A stretch of DNA of 64,000 nucleotides from positions 1,488,001-1,552,000 of the forward strand of contig NZ_CP053908.1 of the NCBI RefSeq assembly GCF_013256625.1. The letters are read 5' to 3'. Below, piece after piece: positions 33,084 through 42,160 of this stretch. This DNA comes from Hymenobacter sp. BRD128 (GTDB lineage Bacteria; Bacteroidota; Bacteroidia; Cytophagales; Hymenobacteraceae). The notes beneath the pieces were generated by a model, which saw only the letters and a list, made by a program, of their open reading frames with translations, did not search any database and was not told the origin of the DNA. Positions within the stretch are counted from its first letter, which is position 1. The number at the start of each line of letters is the position of its first letter. A program made the position numbers and the translations under genes.

Positions 33084-35147
33084 CTAATTCGAGCCGGCGC
33101 GCGGCGCCTCGGCGTGGCCGCCGGGTTGCAAATACGTGTCCATCCAGTCGAGCCAGAAGCGGTTGCGCTCGCGCTGGCGCACCGGGTCGCTGGCATTGTG
33201 CGCGGCCACCGGCCAGGCGATGAACTTGGTCGTGACGCCGTTGTCCTTCAGGGCATGAAACAGCTTGTACGACTGCGTGATGGGCACCCGCGGGTCGGCC
33301 GTATTGGCCAGGATGAGGGTGGGCGTGCGGATGCGGCCGGCCAGGGTAATGGGCGACTGCTCGCGGTAGTTGAGGGCGTTGGCCTCGCTCAGCCAGGGCG
33401 ACTCGCCGATGGCGGCCGCGCGCTGCACGTTCGAGTCGCCCAGATTATACTGGTCGAGCCAGTCGGTGACGGCCGCGCCGGCCACGGCGGCTTTCCAGGC
33501 GGTAGGGTAGTGGCCGAGCAGCCACACGGTCATGTAGCCGCCATACGACCAGCCACTTACGCCGATGCGGGTAGTATCGACCATGCCGCTGCGCTTGAGC
33601 TGGGCTAGCCCGGCCATCACGTCGCGGCCCGGTCCAGCACCCGCATCCTTGAAAATGGCAGCCTTGTAGGCGTTGCCCAGGTTGTCGCTGCCCCGGTAGT
33701 TGGGCTCAAACACGAAGTAGCCCCGGCCCGCAAACAGCTGCGCCTGCGCCGAAAACGTGGCCGTAGAAGCCGCCGTGGGCCCGCCGTGAATGACGAGCAC
33801 CAGCGGGTACTGCTTGCCCGCCACGTAGTTGGCCGGGTAGGTCAGCTCGCCGTCGTTGGTCACGCCGTCCGATTGCCAGGTCAGGGTTTGGGCCTTGCCC
33901 AACTGCAAGTCCTTCACGGCGTGGTTGAAGTTGGTGAGCTGCCTGGGCTTGGCCGTAGTGGAGGGCAGATAGAACAGCTCGGCCGGCTGGCCAGGGTCGG
34001 TGCCGATAAAGGCCACGGCGCCCGTGCGGCTCACGGCCACATCGACCCAAAATGACCAGTTGGGGCTCACCGAGCCCAGGTTGAGCCGGCGGGCCGCGCC
34101 GCCCTTCAGCGGCTGCACCCACAGCGAGGTGCGGTTGCCGTCGAGCCCCCCTAGCAGCAGCGATTTGCCGTCGGGCATCCAGATGGTGCGAAATACGTCG
34201 CGGTCCAGCGCCGGGGTGAGGTTCCGGCCCTCACCACCCGCCACCGGCGACACCCATATTTCATTAATATTCATCGTATTGCCCTGGCGCGGATACCAAT
34301 AAGAAAGCTGCGTGCCATCGGGCGAAAACGACGGGTAGCCCTCCAGCAGCTTGCGCGTGGTGAGCGGGTGCACCGCGCCCGTGGCCACATCGAGCACCTG
34401 CACGGTGCGCTGGTTGCCGTTGCCCGAGTGCGGCGTGGGCACCTGCACAAAGGCCAGTGATTTGCCGTCGGGGCTCCACGAAAGCGGCGACGCTGGCGCC
34501 CCCGGCGGAATGGTCACGGGCAGGCTCCACGCGCCCGAGGTCAGGCGCCGGGGCTCGCCGCCGGCCGCCGGCAACAGCCAGATGTGCGAAGCCGTGGGCG
34601 CCGCGCTCAGAAACAAGTCGTTGTTGCCCACCTCAAACGCATCGTAGCCCTTGTCCACCGGCCCGGCCGCGTTGCTGGGCTCGTCGGCCATTACGAAGGC
34701 CAGCGCGCTGCCATCGGGCCGCCAGGCGTAGTGCTGAATGGCTTTTTTGGTGTGCGTGAGCTGGCGCGGCTCGCCGCCCGCCAGCGGCTGCACAAACAGC
34801 TGCAGCGCCGCCTCTTTGCCGGGGCCCGTTTTGGCCAGGTAGGCCAGCTCCTGGCCGCTGGGCGACCACCGGGGCTGGGTCAGGCCGTTCTTGTTGGCGG
34901 CCAGCACGCGCTGCTCGCCGCTGGGCACGGCCACCAGCACCACGCCCGTCAGGTAGCGGTCCTCGGCGTAGTCGGGCGTCGAAGTCACCACCGCAAGGCG
35001 CTGGCCATCGGGCGAAAACTGCGGGTCCGAGAGGCCGGTCAGCTTGGCCAGGTCGGCCAGCTCGAACGGGTGCTGCTGGGCGCGCAGGCCGAGCGGCAGC
35101 AGGGCTAGCCACAGCGCGGCTACCCGCCAGGAGTATCGGTTTTTCAT
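33084..35147 (-). CDS. S9-family serine peptidase (dipeptidyl/acylaminoacyl peptidase type)
   Basis: This is an exported prolyl-oligopeptidase-type enzyme of 687 residues that cleaves short peptides. A signal peptide (about 1-23, ending LRAQ) directs it to the periplasm. Residues about 25-410 form a beta-propeller with WD40-like repeats (FSPDGQRLAVV, WSPDGKSLAFV, FSPDGTQLSYW). Residues about 430-687 form the alpha/beta hydrolase domain. The catalytic Ser is in GVSGWSYGGYMTVWL (about 533), the Asp in ANTADPRVPI (about 616) and the His in WPVAAHNASD (about 650). The next gene upstream on the same strand is an M20 peptidase, 33 bp away, so the two probably form a peptide-scavenging operon. Confidence 0.93.
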   Translation of the reverse strand: MKNRYSWRVAALWLALLPLGLRAQQHPFELADLAKLTGLSDPQFSPDGQRLAVVTSTPDYAEDRYLTGVVLVAVPSGEQRVLAANKNGLTQPRWSPSGQELAYLAKTGPGKEAALQLFVQPLAGGEPRQLTHTKKAIQHYAWRPDGSALAFVMADEPSNAAGPVDKGYDAFEVGNNDLFLSAAPTASHIWLLPAAGGEPRRLTSGAWSLPVTIPPGAPASPLSWSPDGKSLAFVQVPTPHSGNGNQRTVQVLDVATGAVHPLTTRKLLEGYPSFSPDGTQLSYWYPRQGNTMNINEIWVSPVAGGEGRNLTPALDRDVFRTIWMPDGKSLLLGGLDGNRTSLWVQPLKGGAARRLNLGSVSPNWSFWVDVAVSRTGAVAFIGTDPGQPAELFYLPSTTAKPRQLTNFNHAVKDLQLGKAQTLTWQSDGVTNDGELTYPANYVAGKQYPLVLVIHGGPTAASTATFSAQAQLFAGRGYFVFEPNYRGSDNLGNAYKAAIFKDAGAGPGRDVMAGLAQLKRSGMVDTTRIGVSGWSYGGYMTVWLLGHYPTAWKAAVAGAAVTDWLDQYNLGDSNVQRAAAIGESPWLSEANALNYREQSPITLAGRIRTPTLILANTADPRVPITQSYKLFHALKDNGVTTKFIAWPVAAHNASDPVRQRERNRFWLDWMDTYLQPGGHAEAPRAGSN

Positions 35148-35180
35148 GGTCGCAACGGGAAAAAGTGAAAAAAGGCCGCG

Positions 35181-36622
35181 CTAATCGCGGTAGTTCAGGG
35201 CCGGCTTGCGGTCGCCGAGCAGCGGCTTGTACACGTAGCTGCCTACCTGCTGCGTAAGCTCCGCCTTGGCTTTGGCCAGCAAATCGGGAGTAGTGAAGAG
35301 GTCGATAGCCGTGAGGGTCATCGTCTTGGCGGCTACCATCATGCCCTTGGTGCCCACTTCGAGGCCGCTGCACGCCACGGCCTGCCAGCTGTGGGCGGGC
35401 GTGCCGGGTATCCAGGTGGCGGCCGTGAGGCCCACGGTGGGCACCACGTAGCTCACGTCGCCCACGTCGCTGCTGCCCCCGGCGTCGCGGGGCTTGTAGC
35501 TTCCAACTTCCGCCGCCTGGGTCACGGGTGGCGCGGGCACCCCTAGCGAGGCCTGAATCTGCTGGCCAAAGGTGGTCTCCTCGGGCGTGTAAGTCACGCC
35601 GCCAACCTGTTCGAGGTTGGCTTGCAGGGCGTGGGCCAGCGTTTGGTTGACCAGCAGCTCGTGGGTGCCCCCGATTATCTCGTAGTCGGTGGTGGTGCCG
35701 GTGCCCAGCGCCGCGCCTTCGGCGGCCTTGGCCACGCGCTCAAACACGGCCTGCACCACGGCCCGGTTGGGGTGGCGCACGTAGTAATAGACCTCGGCAA
35801 AGTCGGGCACCACGTTGGGCGCCTTGCCGCCGCTCGTGATGACGTAGTGAATGCGCGTTTCCTGGGGCACGTGCTCGCGCATCATGTTGACCATCACATC
35901 CATGGCTTCTACCGCGTCGAGGGCGCTGCGCCCGCGCTCGGGGGCGGCGGCGGCGTGCGCCGCCACGCCGTGAAACCGGAACTTGGCCGATTTATTGGCG
36001 ATGTACGAGCCGGTCATGGCGGCGTTTTCGTTGCTGGGGTGCCAGTGCACCACCGCGTCCACGCCGTTGAAAAGACCCTCCCGCACCAGGTACACCTTGC
36101 CGCTGCCGCCTTCCTCGGCCGGGCAGCCATACACCTTCACGGTGCCGTGCAGCTTGCCTTCCTTCAGCAGCTTTTGCAGCTCCAGGCCGGTGGCCACGCT
36201 GGCCGTGCCAAACAAGTTGTGGCCGCAGCCGTGGCCCGCGTCCTGGCCGGCAATGGGCGTCTTCGTAGCCACTGCCTGCTGGGCTAGCCCCGGCAGCGCG
36301 TCAAACTCGGCCAGCACGCCAATCACCGGCTGGCCGCTGCCATACGTGGCCACGAAGGCCGTGGGCATGCCCGCCACGCCTGCCTGCACCGCAAAGCCGT
36401 GCTCACGCAGCGTTTTTTGCAGCAGCGCCGAGCTTTGGGTCTCTTTATAGCCCACTTCGGCAAAGCCCCAGATGCGCTGGGCCAGCTGGCGATACTCGGC
36501 GTAATGGGCCTGCAATTCCTGAATGGCCTGGGCTTTCAGCGGCTCGGCCGGGGGAGAGGGCTAGCCGGCCGGAAGGCCAGCAGGCCGGCGCCGAGCAACC
36601 CGAGTAAGTAGTAGTTTTTCAT
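35181..36622 (-). pseudogene. M20D-family exported amidohydrolase (AbgB-like), frameshifted near the start
   Basis: M20D enzymes hydrolyse amide bonds of aminoacyl or p-aminobenzoyl-glutamate compounds with a metal centre. Metal-binding and catalytic stretches are present: GVLAEFDALPG, GHGCGHNLFG, CPAEEGGSGKVYL and PGTPAHSWQ. The lid domain (about 190-310) contains RFHGVAAHAAAAPERGRSALDAVE. The main frame starts only at TTG 36515, but an ATG at 36622 encodes a good signal peptide (MKNYYLLGLLGAGLLAFRPA) in a frame that differs by one base. One extra C in the run at 36550-36554 joins them through PLPPAEPLKAQAIQELQAHY. I therefore take 36622 as the start and the break as one of nine similar lesions. 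It is probably co-transcribed with the S9 peptidase. Confidence 0.87.
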
Positions 36623-36754
36623 GCAACTAAATTGACTAAGCAACCTGCCAAAAGTAGGAGGTCTGCGGCGGGTCTTTGCAAGTGTAAGTCAATAATTTGT
36701 TGAAATAATGCCGCTGGCGCGCTGGGGGTAGCAGTGCGTAAATGCAGCAGCACA

Positions 36755-36777
36755 TAAAAAAAGCCCCGGCGCGGGGC
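36755..36777 (-). terminator. Rho-independent terminator after the barstar-like gene
   Basis: On the minus strand a 6-bp GC stem with a 3-base loop (36763-36777) is followed by eight T-type bases (36755-36762). It closes the CoA-binding/barstar gene pair. Confidence 0.85.
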
Positions 36778-36790
36778 CAGGGCTTATGGG

Positions 36791-37060
36791 CTAATCTACT
36801 TGTAAATAGCATCCTTCATCGAGGTCAGCAGCTTCCTGAAAAACCTGCAAAGTCCGGTCGGCATAGTCACCTAACAGTAACTGGCTGTGCGCAAAGTCTT
36901 GCCAGATAAGGGTAACGGGCAGCGGAATTGTCGCGCTGATTAAATCCCAAAGCGCGTCCAGGTTGCGGCCATAGTAAGGGAATGCCAGCGCTTCGTTAAG
37001 CCAGTCGTGCAGCTCGTCGCGGGTGGCGAGCTGGCGGCCGGGTAGCACTACAGTTTTCAC
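36791..37060 (-). CDS. Barstar-family protein (ribonuclease inhibitor-like)
   Basis: Barstar binds and blocks the ribonuclease barnase. This 89-residue protein has the family pattern: MKTVVLPGRQLATRDELHDWLNEALAFPYYGRNLDALWDLIS, where FPYYGRNLDALWD is the barnase-binding helix and loop. An acidic C-terminal half with strand VTLIWQDF and helix DRTLQVFQEAADLDEG follows. No barnase-like ribonuclease is visible in the window. It is the second gene of a pair, 7 bp after the CoA-binding protein gene, and is followed by a terminator. It may neutralise a ribonuclease encoded elsewhere or a foreign toxin; the target is unknown. Confidence 0.88.
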   Translation of the reverse strand: MKTVVLPGRQLATRDELHDWLNEALAFPYYGRNLDALWDLISATIPLPVTLIWQDFAHSQLLLGDYADRTLQVFQEAADLDEGCYLQVD

Positions 37061-37067
37061 GGCTAGC

Positions 37068-37430
37068 CTATTGCTCGTACTGCCCCACGCTGAGCATCAC
37101 CAGCGTGCAGGCTTCCTCGGTTCGGATGCCGGCGGCCTGAGCTTTTTGCTCCAGCTCGGGGTTTTCGGTGCCGGGGTTGAAGATGATGCGGCGCGGCTTG
37201 AGGCTGAGAATATAGTCGTACCAGGCCGGCTGGTTCTGGGGGCCGACGTAGAGCGTCACCGTGTCGATACCCGTCTCAGCGGGGCGGTCGGTGTGAATGG
37301 CGAGGCCAGCCACCTGGCCTTTGCGGATGCCCACGGGCACTACTTCGTGGCCGTGGCGCTGCAGGGAATGCACGGCCTTATAGGCGTAGCGGTCAGGGTT
37401 GTCGGTGGCTCCTAAAACTAAAGTTTTCAT
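37068..37430 (-). CDS. CoA-binding domain protein (YccU-like)
   Basis: This is a small, single-domain Rossmann-fold protein of 120 residues of the CoA_binding_2 family. The ATG at 37430 starts MKTLVLGATDNPDRYAYKAV, the conserved beginning; a longer frame upstream reads into a REP-like repeat and is rejected. Other conserved parts are GHEVVPVGIRKGQVAGL and the region IIFNPGTENPELEQKAQAAGI. The family binds CoA and in some bacteria takes part in protein CoAlation or redox control, but its role is poorly known. It is followed after 7 bp by the barstar-like gene. Confidence 0.9.
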   Translation of the reverse strand: MKTLVLGATDNPDRYAYKAVHSLQRHGHEVVPVGIRKGQVAGLAIHTDRPAETGIDTVTLYVGPQNQPAWYDYILSLKPRRIIFNPGTENPELEQKAQAAGIRTEEACTLVMLSVGQYEQ

Positions 37431-37450
37431 GGAAATAAAATCAAAAAGCA

Positions 37451-37544
37451 CGTCATGCTGAGCTTGTCGAAGCATCTCTACCGCGCCGCTAGGGTCAGTA
37501 ACCCAACTGGCGCGGCAGATATGATTCGGCAAGCTCAGCATGAC
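37451..37544. repeat. REP-like palindromic element, copy C
   Basis: This 94-bp palindrome starts CGTCATGCTGAGCTTGTCGA and ends GGCAAGCTCAGCATGAC. It lies between the CoA-binding gene and the end of the FAD enzyme gene. Confidence 0.9.
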
Positions 37545-37567
37545 AACGATTATTAAACAAACGGGTT

Positions 37568-39144
37568 TTAGCGCCCCACGGCTACCGCTAGTGCCTCGGC
37601 CACGCGCTCGCCGTCCATCGCCGCGCTCACGATGCCGCCCGCGTAGCCCGCGCCCTCGCCGCAGGGGAAGAGGCCGGCCACTACCGGGTGACGCAGCGTT
37701 TCATTGTCGCGCGGGATGCGGACGGGCGACGAGGTGCGGCTCTCGACGCCCACAATCTGGGCGGCGTTGGTGGCAAAATCGGGGATTTTGCGGCCGAAGG
37801 CGCGGAAGCCCTGCCGCAGCCGCTCGCTGAGGGCGGGGCCGAGCACGGCGTCCATCTCCACGCTCACCAGGCCGGGCTGGTAGCTGGTTTCGAGCAGGGT
37901 AGGGGAGAGTTTCTTTTGCAGGAAGTCGCCTAGGCGCTGGGCGGGGGCCAGCTGGGTGTTGCCGGCCAGGCGGCAGGCGCGCTGCTCGATTTCCTGCTGC
38001 AAGCGCAGGCCGGCCAGCACGCCGTGGCGGGCTACGTCCATGTCGGCCAGCTCCACGGCGGCCACGATGCCCGAGTTGGCAAAGCGCGAGTCGCGGCGGC
38101 TGGGGCTCATGCCGTTTACCACTACCTCGCCGGGCGCGGTGGCCGCCGGCACGATGAAGCCGCCCGGGCACATGCAAAACGAGAACACCCCGCGCTGGGC
38201 GTCGCGCACCTTGGTTTGCTCGACCAGCGCGTAGCTGGCGGCCGGCAGCAGCCCGCGCTCGGGCCGCCCGTACTGCGCCCGGTCGATGAGCGCCTGCGGG
38301 TGCTCGACGCGCACGCCTAGGGCAAACGGCTTGGCCTCGATGGCCACCCCGCGCCGGTGCAGTAGCTCGTAGATGTCGCGGGCCGAATGGCCGGTGGCCA
38401 GCACGGTGGCCTCGGCCTCCAGCGCCTCGCCGGTGTGCGTGACCACACCGCGCAAGTGGTTGTCTTCCAGAATTAAATCCTCGACCCGCGTCTCAAACCG
38501 CACCTCGCCGCCGGCCTCGATGATGGCATCGCGCAGGCTCTGCACCACGGCGGGCAGCTTGTTGGTGCCGATGTGGGGGTGGGCATCGACCAGGATATCG
38601 GGGGTGGCGCCGTGCTGCACCAGCCGCCGCAAGATGCGGCCCACGTCGCCGCGCTTGGTGGCGCGGGTGTAGAGCTTGCCATCGGAGTAGGTGCCCGCGC
38701 CGCCCTCGCCAAAGCAGTAGTTGGAGTCGGGGTGCACGAGGTGTTCCTTGTTGAGGGCGGCCAGGTCGCGGCGGCGGGTGCGCACGTCCTTGCCGCGCTC
38801 CAGCACGATGGGCCGGATGCCCAGCTCGATGCAGCGCAGCGCCGCAAACAGCCCCGCCGGCCCCGCCCCACGATGAGCACCCGCCGCCGGGCCTGCCGCA
38901 CATCGGGGTATTCAAACCACGGCCCCAGCAGCTCGCGGGCGGGGGCGGGCGTGGCGCGGTCGTACACGTCGGCCCGCAGGCGGATGAGCGGCCGGCGGCC
39001 CCGCGCATCGAGCGAGCGCTTGCGGATGTGCACAAAATCGGCTTCGCCGGGGCGCAGGCCGGCGGCGGCCAGAATGGCCTCGTAGCGGGCCAGCTCGTTG
39101 TAGGCTACCTCGGGGGCGAGGGCCAGGTCTAGTTCTTGTTTCAT
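37568..39144 (-). pseudogene. COG2509-like FAD-dependent dehydrogenase, frameshifted
   Basis: This flavoprotein of about 525 residues belongs to a widespread group with no firmly known substrate. The N-terminal domain (about 1-90) has the group's typical stretch ADFVHIRKRSLDARGR. It is followed by the FAD-binding dinucleotide motif, VLIVGAGPAGLFAAL when restored. Later parts include SNYCFGEGGAGTYSDGKLYTR, TVLATGHSARDIYELLHRRG, FCMCPGGFIVPA and the C-terminal FAD contact LFPCGEGAGYAGGI. The frame is broken inside the GxGxxG motif by one missing base in a run of four C (plus strand 38866-38869). It is one of nine similar lesions. The ATG at 39144 is the only reasonable start. No partner genes are adjacent. 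Confidence 0.85.
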
Positions 39145-39314
39145 AAAGCAGGCGAACGGGAGTTAGCCGTTAAGCAAGCGCAAATTTATGATGGGGGCGG
39201 AATGGGTGGGGCTGGTTGTGGCTTATACTTGCGGGCATTGTACCAATAGCTGTGTAATACCCGTAGTTACTGTGTGGAGAATTTCGAGAACTACGATATT
39301 AACGGTTATTGATT

Positions 39315-39704
39315 ATGAATATTTTCGATAAAATATTTGGAAGGAAGAAAACGATTGACACAGCTTACCAAACTGACATCAAGATGGATACTTTAGAGGA
39401 TTTTGCAAAGCTTTCAAGTGACAACCGTATGTTGGCTTTAATGAGGTTTAGTGACAGACAGCAAGTAAATATAAATCATTTTGCTATTTTTCAATTTGCC
39501 ATTCTTTCCGACCCTAATAAGAACGTAAAGCTTACTGCTTTGAAAAGAATACATGCCTTCAAAGAACATCCGGATATAATGCCAATGATGAAAAAATTTA
39601 TGGCAGAAAATGATAACAATGGCTTAGAGCCATACTTTTCAATGGCATTAAGCAGACTCGGGATTATTTCCTTGGAAGACCTTAATACAAAATTAAATAG
39701 TTAG
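39315..39704 (+). CDS. Hypothetical protein, AT-rich gene, helical
   Basis: I do not recognise it. The 129-residue protein is soluble and predicted mostly alpha-helical. Helical-repeat character appears in DLTLEDF-like and LTALKRIHAFKEHPDIMPMMKKF segments, perhaps one or two HEAT-type units. The gene is much richer in A and T than all genes to its left and uses codons such as AAA, ATA and TTA freely, which suggests recent transfer. The ATG at 39315 is chosen over a TTG two codons earlier. It is followed 20 bp later by a second AT-rich gene on the same strand, so the pair probably arrived together. Its size and origin would fit an immunity or accessory protein, but nothing proves that. Confidence 0.65.
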   Translation: MNIFDKIFGRKKTIDTAYQTDIKMDTLEDFAKLSSDNRMLALMRFSDRQQVNINHFAIFQFAILSDPNKNVKLTALKRIHAFKEHPDIMPMMKKFMAENDNNGLEPYFSMALSRLGIISLEDLNTKLNS

Positions 39705-39724
39705 TTTATTTTCAATTGTAAGCA

Positions 39725-39931
39725 ATGAAATATTTGAAAATAATTCTTGGGATGCTTCTCTCACTAAGTGGATTTGTGCAATTGATAAAAGTAGTCTCAA
39801 TCTATTTAAGTCAACCTTTGGATAAGTGGCCAGTTGGTGCTGAGATTGGAACAGGATTAGTGCTTGTTGCTGGGATTCTCATATTCAAGAGTGGTCTTCA
39901 GCACAAGAAAGATAAACGGGTAGTTAACTAA
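39725..39931 (+). CDS. Small hypothetical membrane protein, AT-rich gene
   Basis: This encodes 68 residues with two predicted membrane helices (about 4-28 and 40-57) and a basic tail (HKKDKRVVN). No family is recognised. Base composition matches the gene just before it and differs from the surrounding chromosome, so the two form a small acquired cassette. The ATG at 39725 is the natural start, leading directly into the first helix. Confidence 0.6.
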   Translation: MKYLKIILGMLLSLSGFVQLIKVVSIYLSQPLDKWPVGAEIGTGLVLVAGILIFKSGLQHKKDKRVVN

Positions 39932-40023
39932 ATAGCACACTGTCTGCCGCTACGTTCGGCCCCATGCTTGCCTTCCTACTTCGCCTTATCTTTCCCCGCT
40001 CTCTCAGCCACCTAGCGACCCTA

Positions 40024-40165
40024 GCCGCTACGGGCAGCCGGCGGGCTAGCGGCCGGGACCGGGCGGCATTTTGGCTAACACAAAGGGCATTTTGGCCGCT
40101 ACGGGCAGCCGGCGGGCTAGCGGCCGGGACCGGGCGGCATTTTGGCTAACACAAAGGGCATTTTG
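40024..40165. repeat. Two perfect tandem copies of a 71-bp unit
   Basis: Units at 40024-40094 and 40095-40165 appear identical. Each contains a GC-rich half and an AT-richer end (CATTTTGGCTAACACAAAGG). They lie upstream of the oxidoreductase gene at 40229 and may duplicate part of its promoter region. The open frame across them (39964-40149) looks fortuitous. Confidence 0.9.
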
Positions 40166-40228
40166 CGTAAGCCTGCTTTTCGGGGGGTGATGACCTTTGT
40201 ATCGTCAACCACCAGAAAATAATTTTCG

Positions 40229-41203
40229 ATGAAAGCAGTAAGAATCCACGCATTTGGGGGGCCGGAGGTCCTGCAAATCGAAGACGTAGCGCGCCCCGTG
40301 CCGGCGCCGGACGAAATCCTGGTCAAGGTGTACGCCAGCGGCGTAAACCCCGTCGATTGGGTAATTCGGGAAGGCGCCAACGAGATGATGAGGTCATTTT
40401 TGACCTTGCCGCTGACCCTGGGCTGGGACGCGGCCGGCACCGTGGCCGAAGTAGGCAGTGCGGTAACCGACTGGCAGCCCGGCGATGCCGTGTACGGCCT
40501 GCCCAATTTTCCCGGCAACGGCAGCTACGCCGAGTATTGCGCGGCCAAGGCCAGCCAGTTTGCCCGCAAGCCGCAGGGCCTCAGCTTCAACGAGGCGGCG
40601 GGGGTGCCGCTGGCCGGTCTCACGGCCTGGACGGGCCTGTTTGCCCACGGCAAGCTCCAGGCCGGCCAGCGCGTGCTCATTCAGGGCGCTTCGGGTGGGG
40701 TAGGGAGCTTCGCGGTGCAGTTTGCCAAGGCCAAAGGGGCGTACGTCATCGGCCTCGCCTCGGCCGGCAACCTGGCGTATCTTAAGGAGCTGGGCGCCGA
40801 TGAGGCGCTGGACTACCGCAGCCAGCCGTTTGAGGACGTGGTGCGCGACGTGGACGTGGTGCTCGAAGCCTCGCCCCAGCGCGACAACGTGGAGCGCCTG
40901 AAATCGGTGGCCGTGCTCAAGCCCGGCGGTATCTTCGTGAGCGTCAACGTCGATGCGCCGTTTGATGAAACAGTGCTGGCCGCCCTGGCCCAAAAGCAGG
41001 CCACGGGCGAGTTGGCGCCCAACCAGCCCCGGCACGACTGGCTAGCCGAAATCGCCCAGCTAATCGACGCCGGGCAGGTGAAGGTTTTTGTCAGCCAGGT
41101 GTTTCCGCTGGCGCAGGTGGCCGATGCCCACCGCGAAAGCCAGACCTGGCACGTGCGGGGCAAGCTCATCCTGGAAATAACCAAGGACGACGCGCCGGCA
41201 TGA
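40229..41203 (+). CDS. NADP-dependent oxidoreductase, quinone oxidoreductase/zeta-crystallin type
   Basis: This medium-chain dehydrogenase/reductase of 324 residues lacks the zinc ligands and probably reduces quinones or alpha,beta-unsaturated carbonyls with NADPH. The GroES-like N-terminal domain (about 1-120) begins MKAVRIHAFGGPEVLQIEDV and contains GWDAAGTVAEVGSAV. The Rossmann domain (about 125-270) has the cofactor loop VLIQGASGGVGSFAVQFAKAKGAYVIG. The stop codon overlaps the start of the AraC-type regulator by 4 bp, so the two are an operon, and the regulator probably controls this enzyme. The start ATG is clear. Confidence 0.92.
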   Translation: MKAVRIHAFGGPEVLQIEDVARPVPAPDEILVKVYASGVNPVDWVIREGANEMMRSFLTLPLTLGWDAAGTVAEVGSAVTDWQPGDAVYGLPNFPGNGSYAEYCAAKASQFARKPQGLSFNEAAGVPLAGLTAWTGLFAHGKLQAGQRVLIQGASGGVGSFAVQFAKAKGAYVIGLASAGNLAYLKELGADEALDYRSQPFEDVVRDVDVVLEASPQRDNVERLKSVAVLKPGGIFVSVNVDAPFDETVLAALAQKQATGELAPNQPRHDWLAEIAQLIDAGQVKVFVSQVFPLAQVADAHRESQTWHVRGKLILEITKDDAPA

Positions 41204-42108
41204 GGCACTTCAAAACGCTCAGCGAATTCCACGAGTTTGCGCAGCTGCCCAAGCCCCAGCATCCGCTGCTGAGCGTGGTGGATGTGGGCGCCGTGCCGCA
41301 CCAGGCCGAGGCGGAGCCCACGACGATGCTGCTGGATTTTTACGCCATTTCCGTCAAACGAATGCGGAACGTGAGCATGAAATACGGGCAGCAGCCGTTC
41401 GACTTCAACGAAGGCATCCTGTCGTTTATGGCCCCTAGCCAGGTGTTTAGCATGGCGGTGGCAAACAAAGCCGAAGCGGTAGAAAAATCGGGGTGGGTGG
41501 TGTACATCCACCCCGATTTTCTGTGGAATACGTCGCTGGCCAAAACCATCAAGCAGTACGATTTTTGGGATTATTCGCTCAGCGAAGCGTTGTTTTTATC
41601 GGCTAAAGAAGAGGCGACTATTACGAATATTATTCTGGCCATCGAGCAGGAATGCAGCGGCAATATTGACCGGTTCAGCAAGCAGATAATTATCTCGCAG
41701 GTGGAAGGCCTGCTGAATTATGCCGACCGGTTTTACCACCGCCAGTTCATCACCCGCGAAAAAGCCAACCACCAGGTGCTCGAACGGCTGGAAACCCTGC
41801 TGCATGAGTATTTCGCCAGCCCCAACCTGGCCGAGCGCGGCTTGCCCACCGTGCACTACGTGGCCGAGTGCCTGCACCTGTCGCCCAAGTACCTGAGCAA
41901 TATCCTGCGCCTGGCCACCGGGCAAAATACCCAGCAGCATATTCACACCCAGCTGATTGCCAAAGCCAAAGAAAAGCTCTCGACTACCACCTTGACGGTC
42001 AGCGAAATTGCCTACGAGCTGGGGTTTGAGCACGTACCCTCCTTCAGCAAGCTTTTCAAGGCCAAAACGAGCCTCTCGCCCGGGGAGTTCAGGGCTTCGT
42101 TTAGCTAA
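41200..42108 (+). CDS. AraC-family transcriptional regulator
   Basis: This transcription regulator has 302 residues. The N-terminal part (about 20-180) is a ligand-sensing cupin-like domain (SFMAPSQVFSMAV, WVVYIHPDFLWNTSLA). The C-terminal part (about 200-300) has two helix-turn-helix units: VAECLHLSPKYLSNILRLATGQ and LTVSEIAYELGFEHVPSFSKLFKAKTSLSPGEFR, which is the AraC signature. It overlaps the oxidoreductase gene by 4 bp (ATGA). The effector is unknown. An IS630-type element is inserted about 50 bp after its stop codon. Confidence 0.93.
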   Translation: MRHFKTLSEFHEFAQLPKPQHPLLSVVDVGAVPHQAEAEPTTMLLDFYAISVKRMRNVSMKYGQQPFDFNEGILSFMAPSQVFSMAVANKAEAVEKSGWVVYIHPDFLWNTSLAKTIKQYDFWDYSLSEALFLSAKEEATITNIILAIEQECSGNIDRFSKQIIISQVEGLLNYADRFYHRQFITREKANHQVLERLETLLHEYFASPNLAERGLPTVHYVAECLHLSPKYLSNILRLATGQNTQQHIHTQLIAKAKEKLSTTTLTVSEIAYELGFEHVPSFSKLFKAKTSLSPGEFRASFS

Positions 42109-42160
42109 TGTTTGTTCTGGCGTTAAACGCGGAGGGCGACCCACAAGCGGAAAACCAACT

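Noticed and set aside
39964..40149. Small plus-strand open frame across the 71-bp tandem repeat
   Set aside because: Its product just translates the duplicated non-coding unit and resembles nothing.
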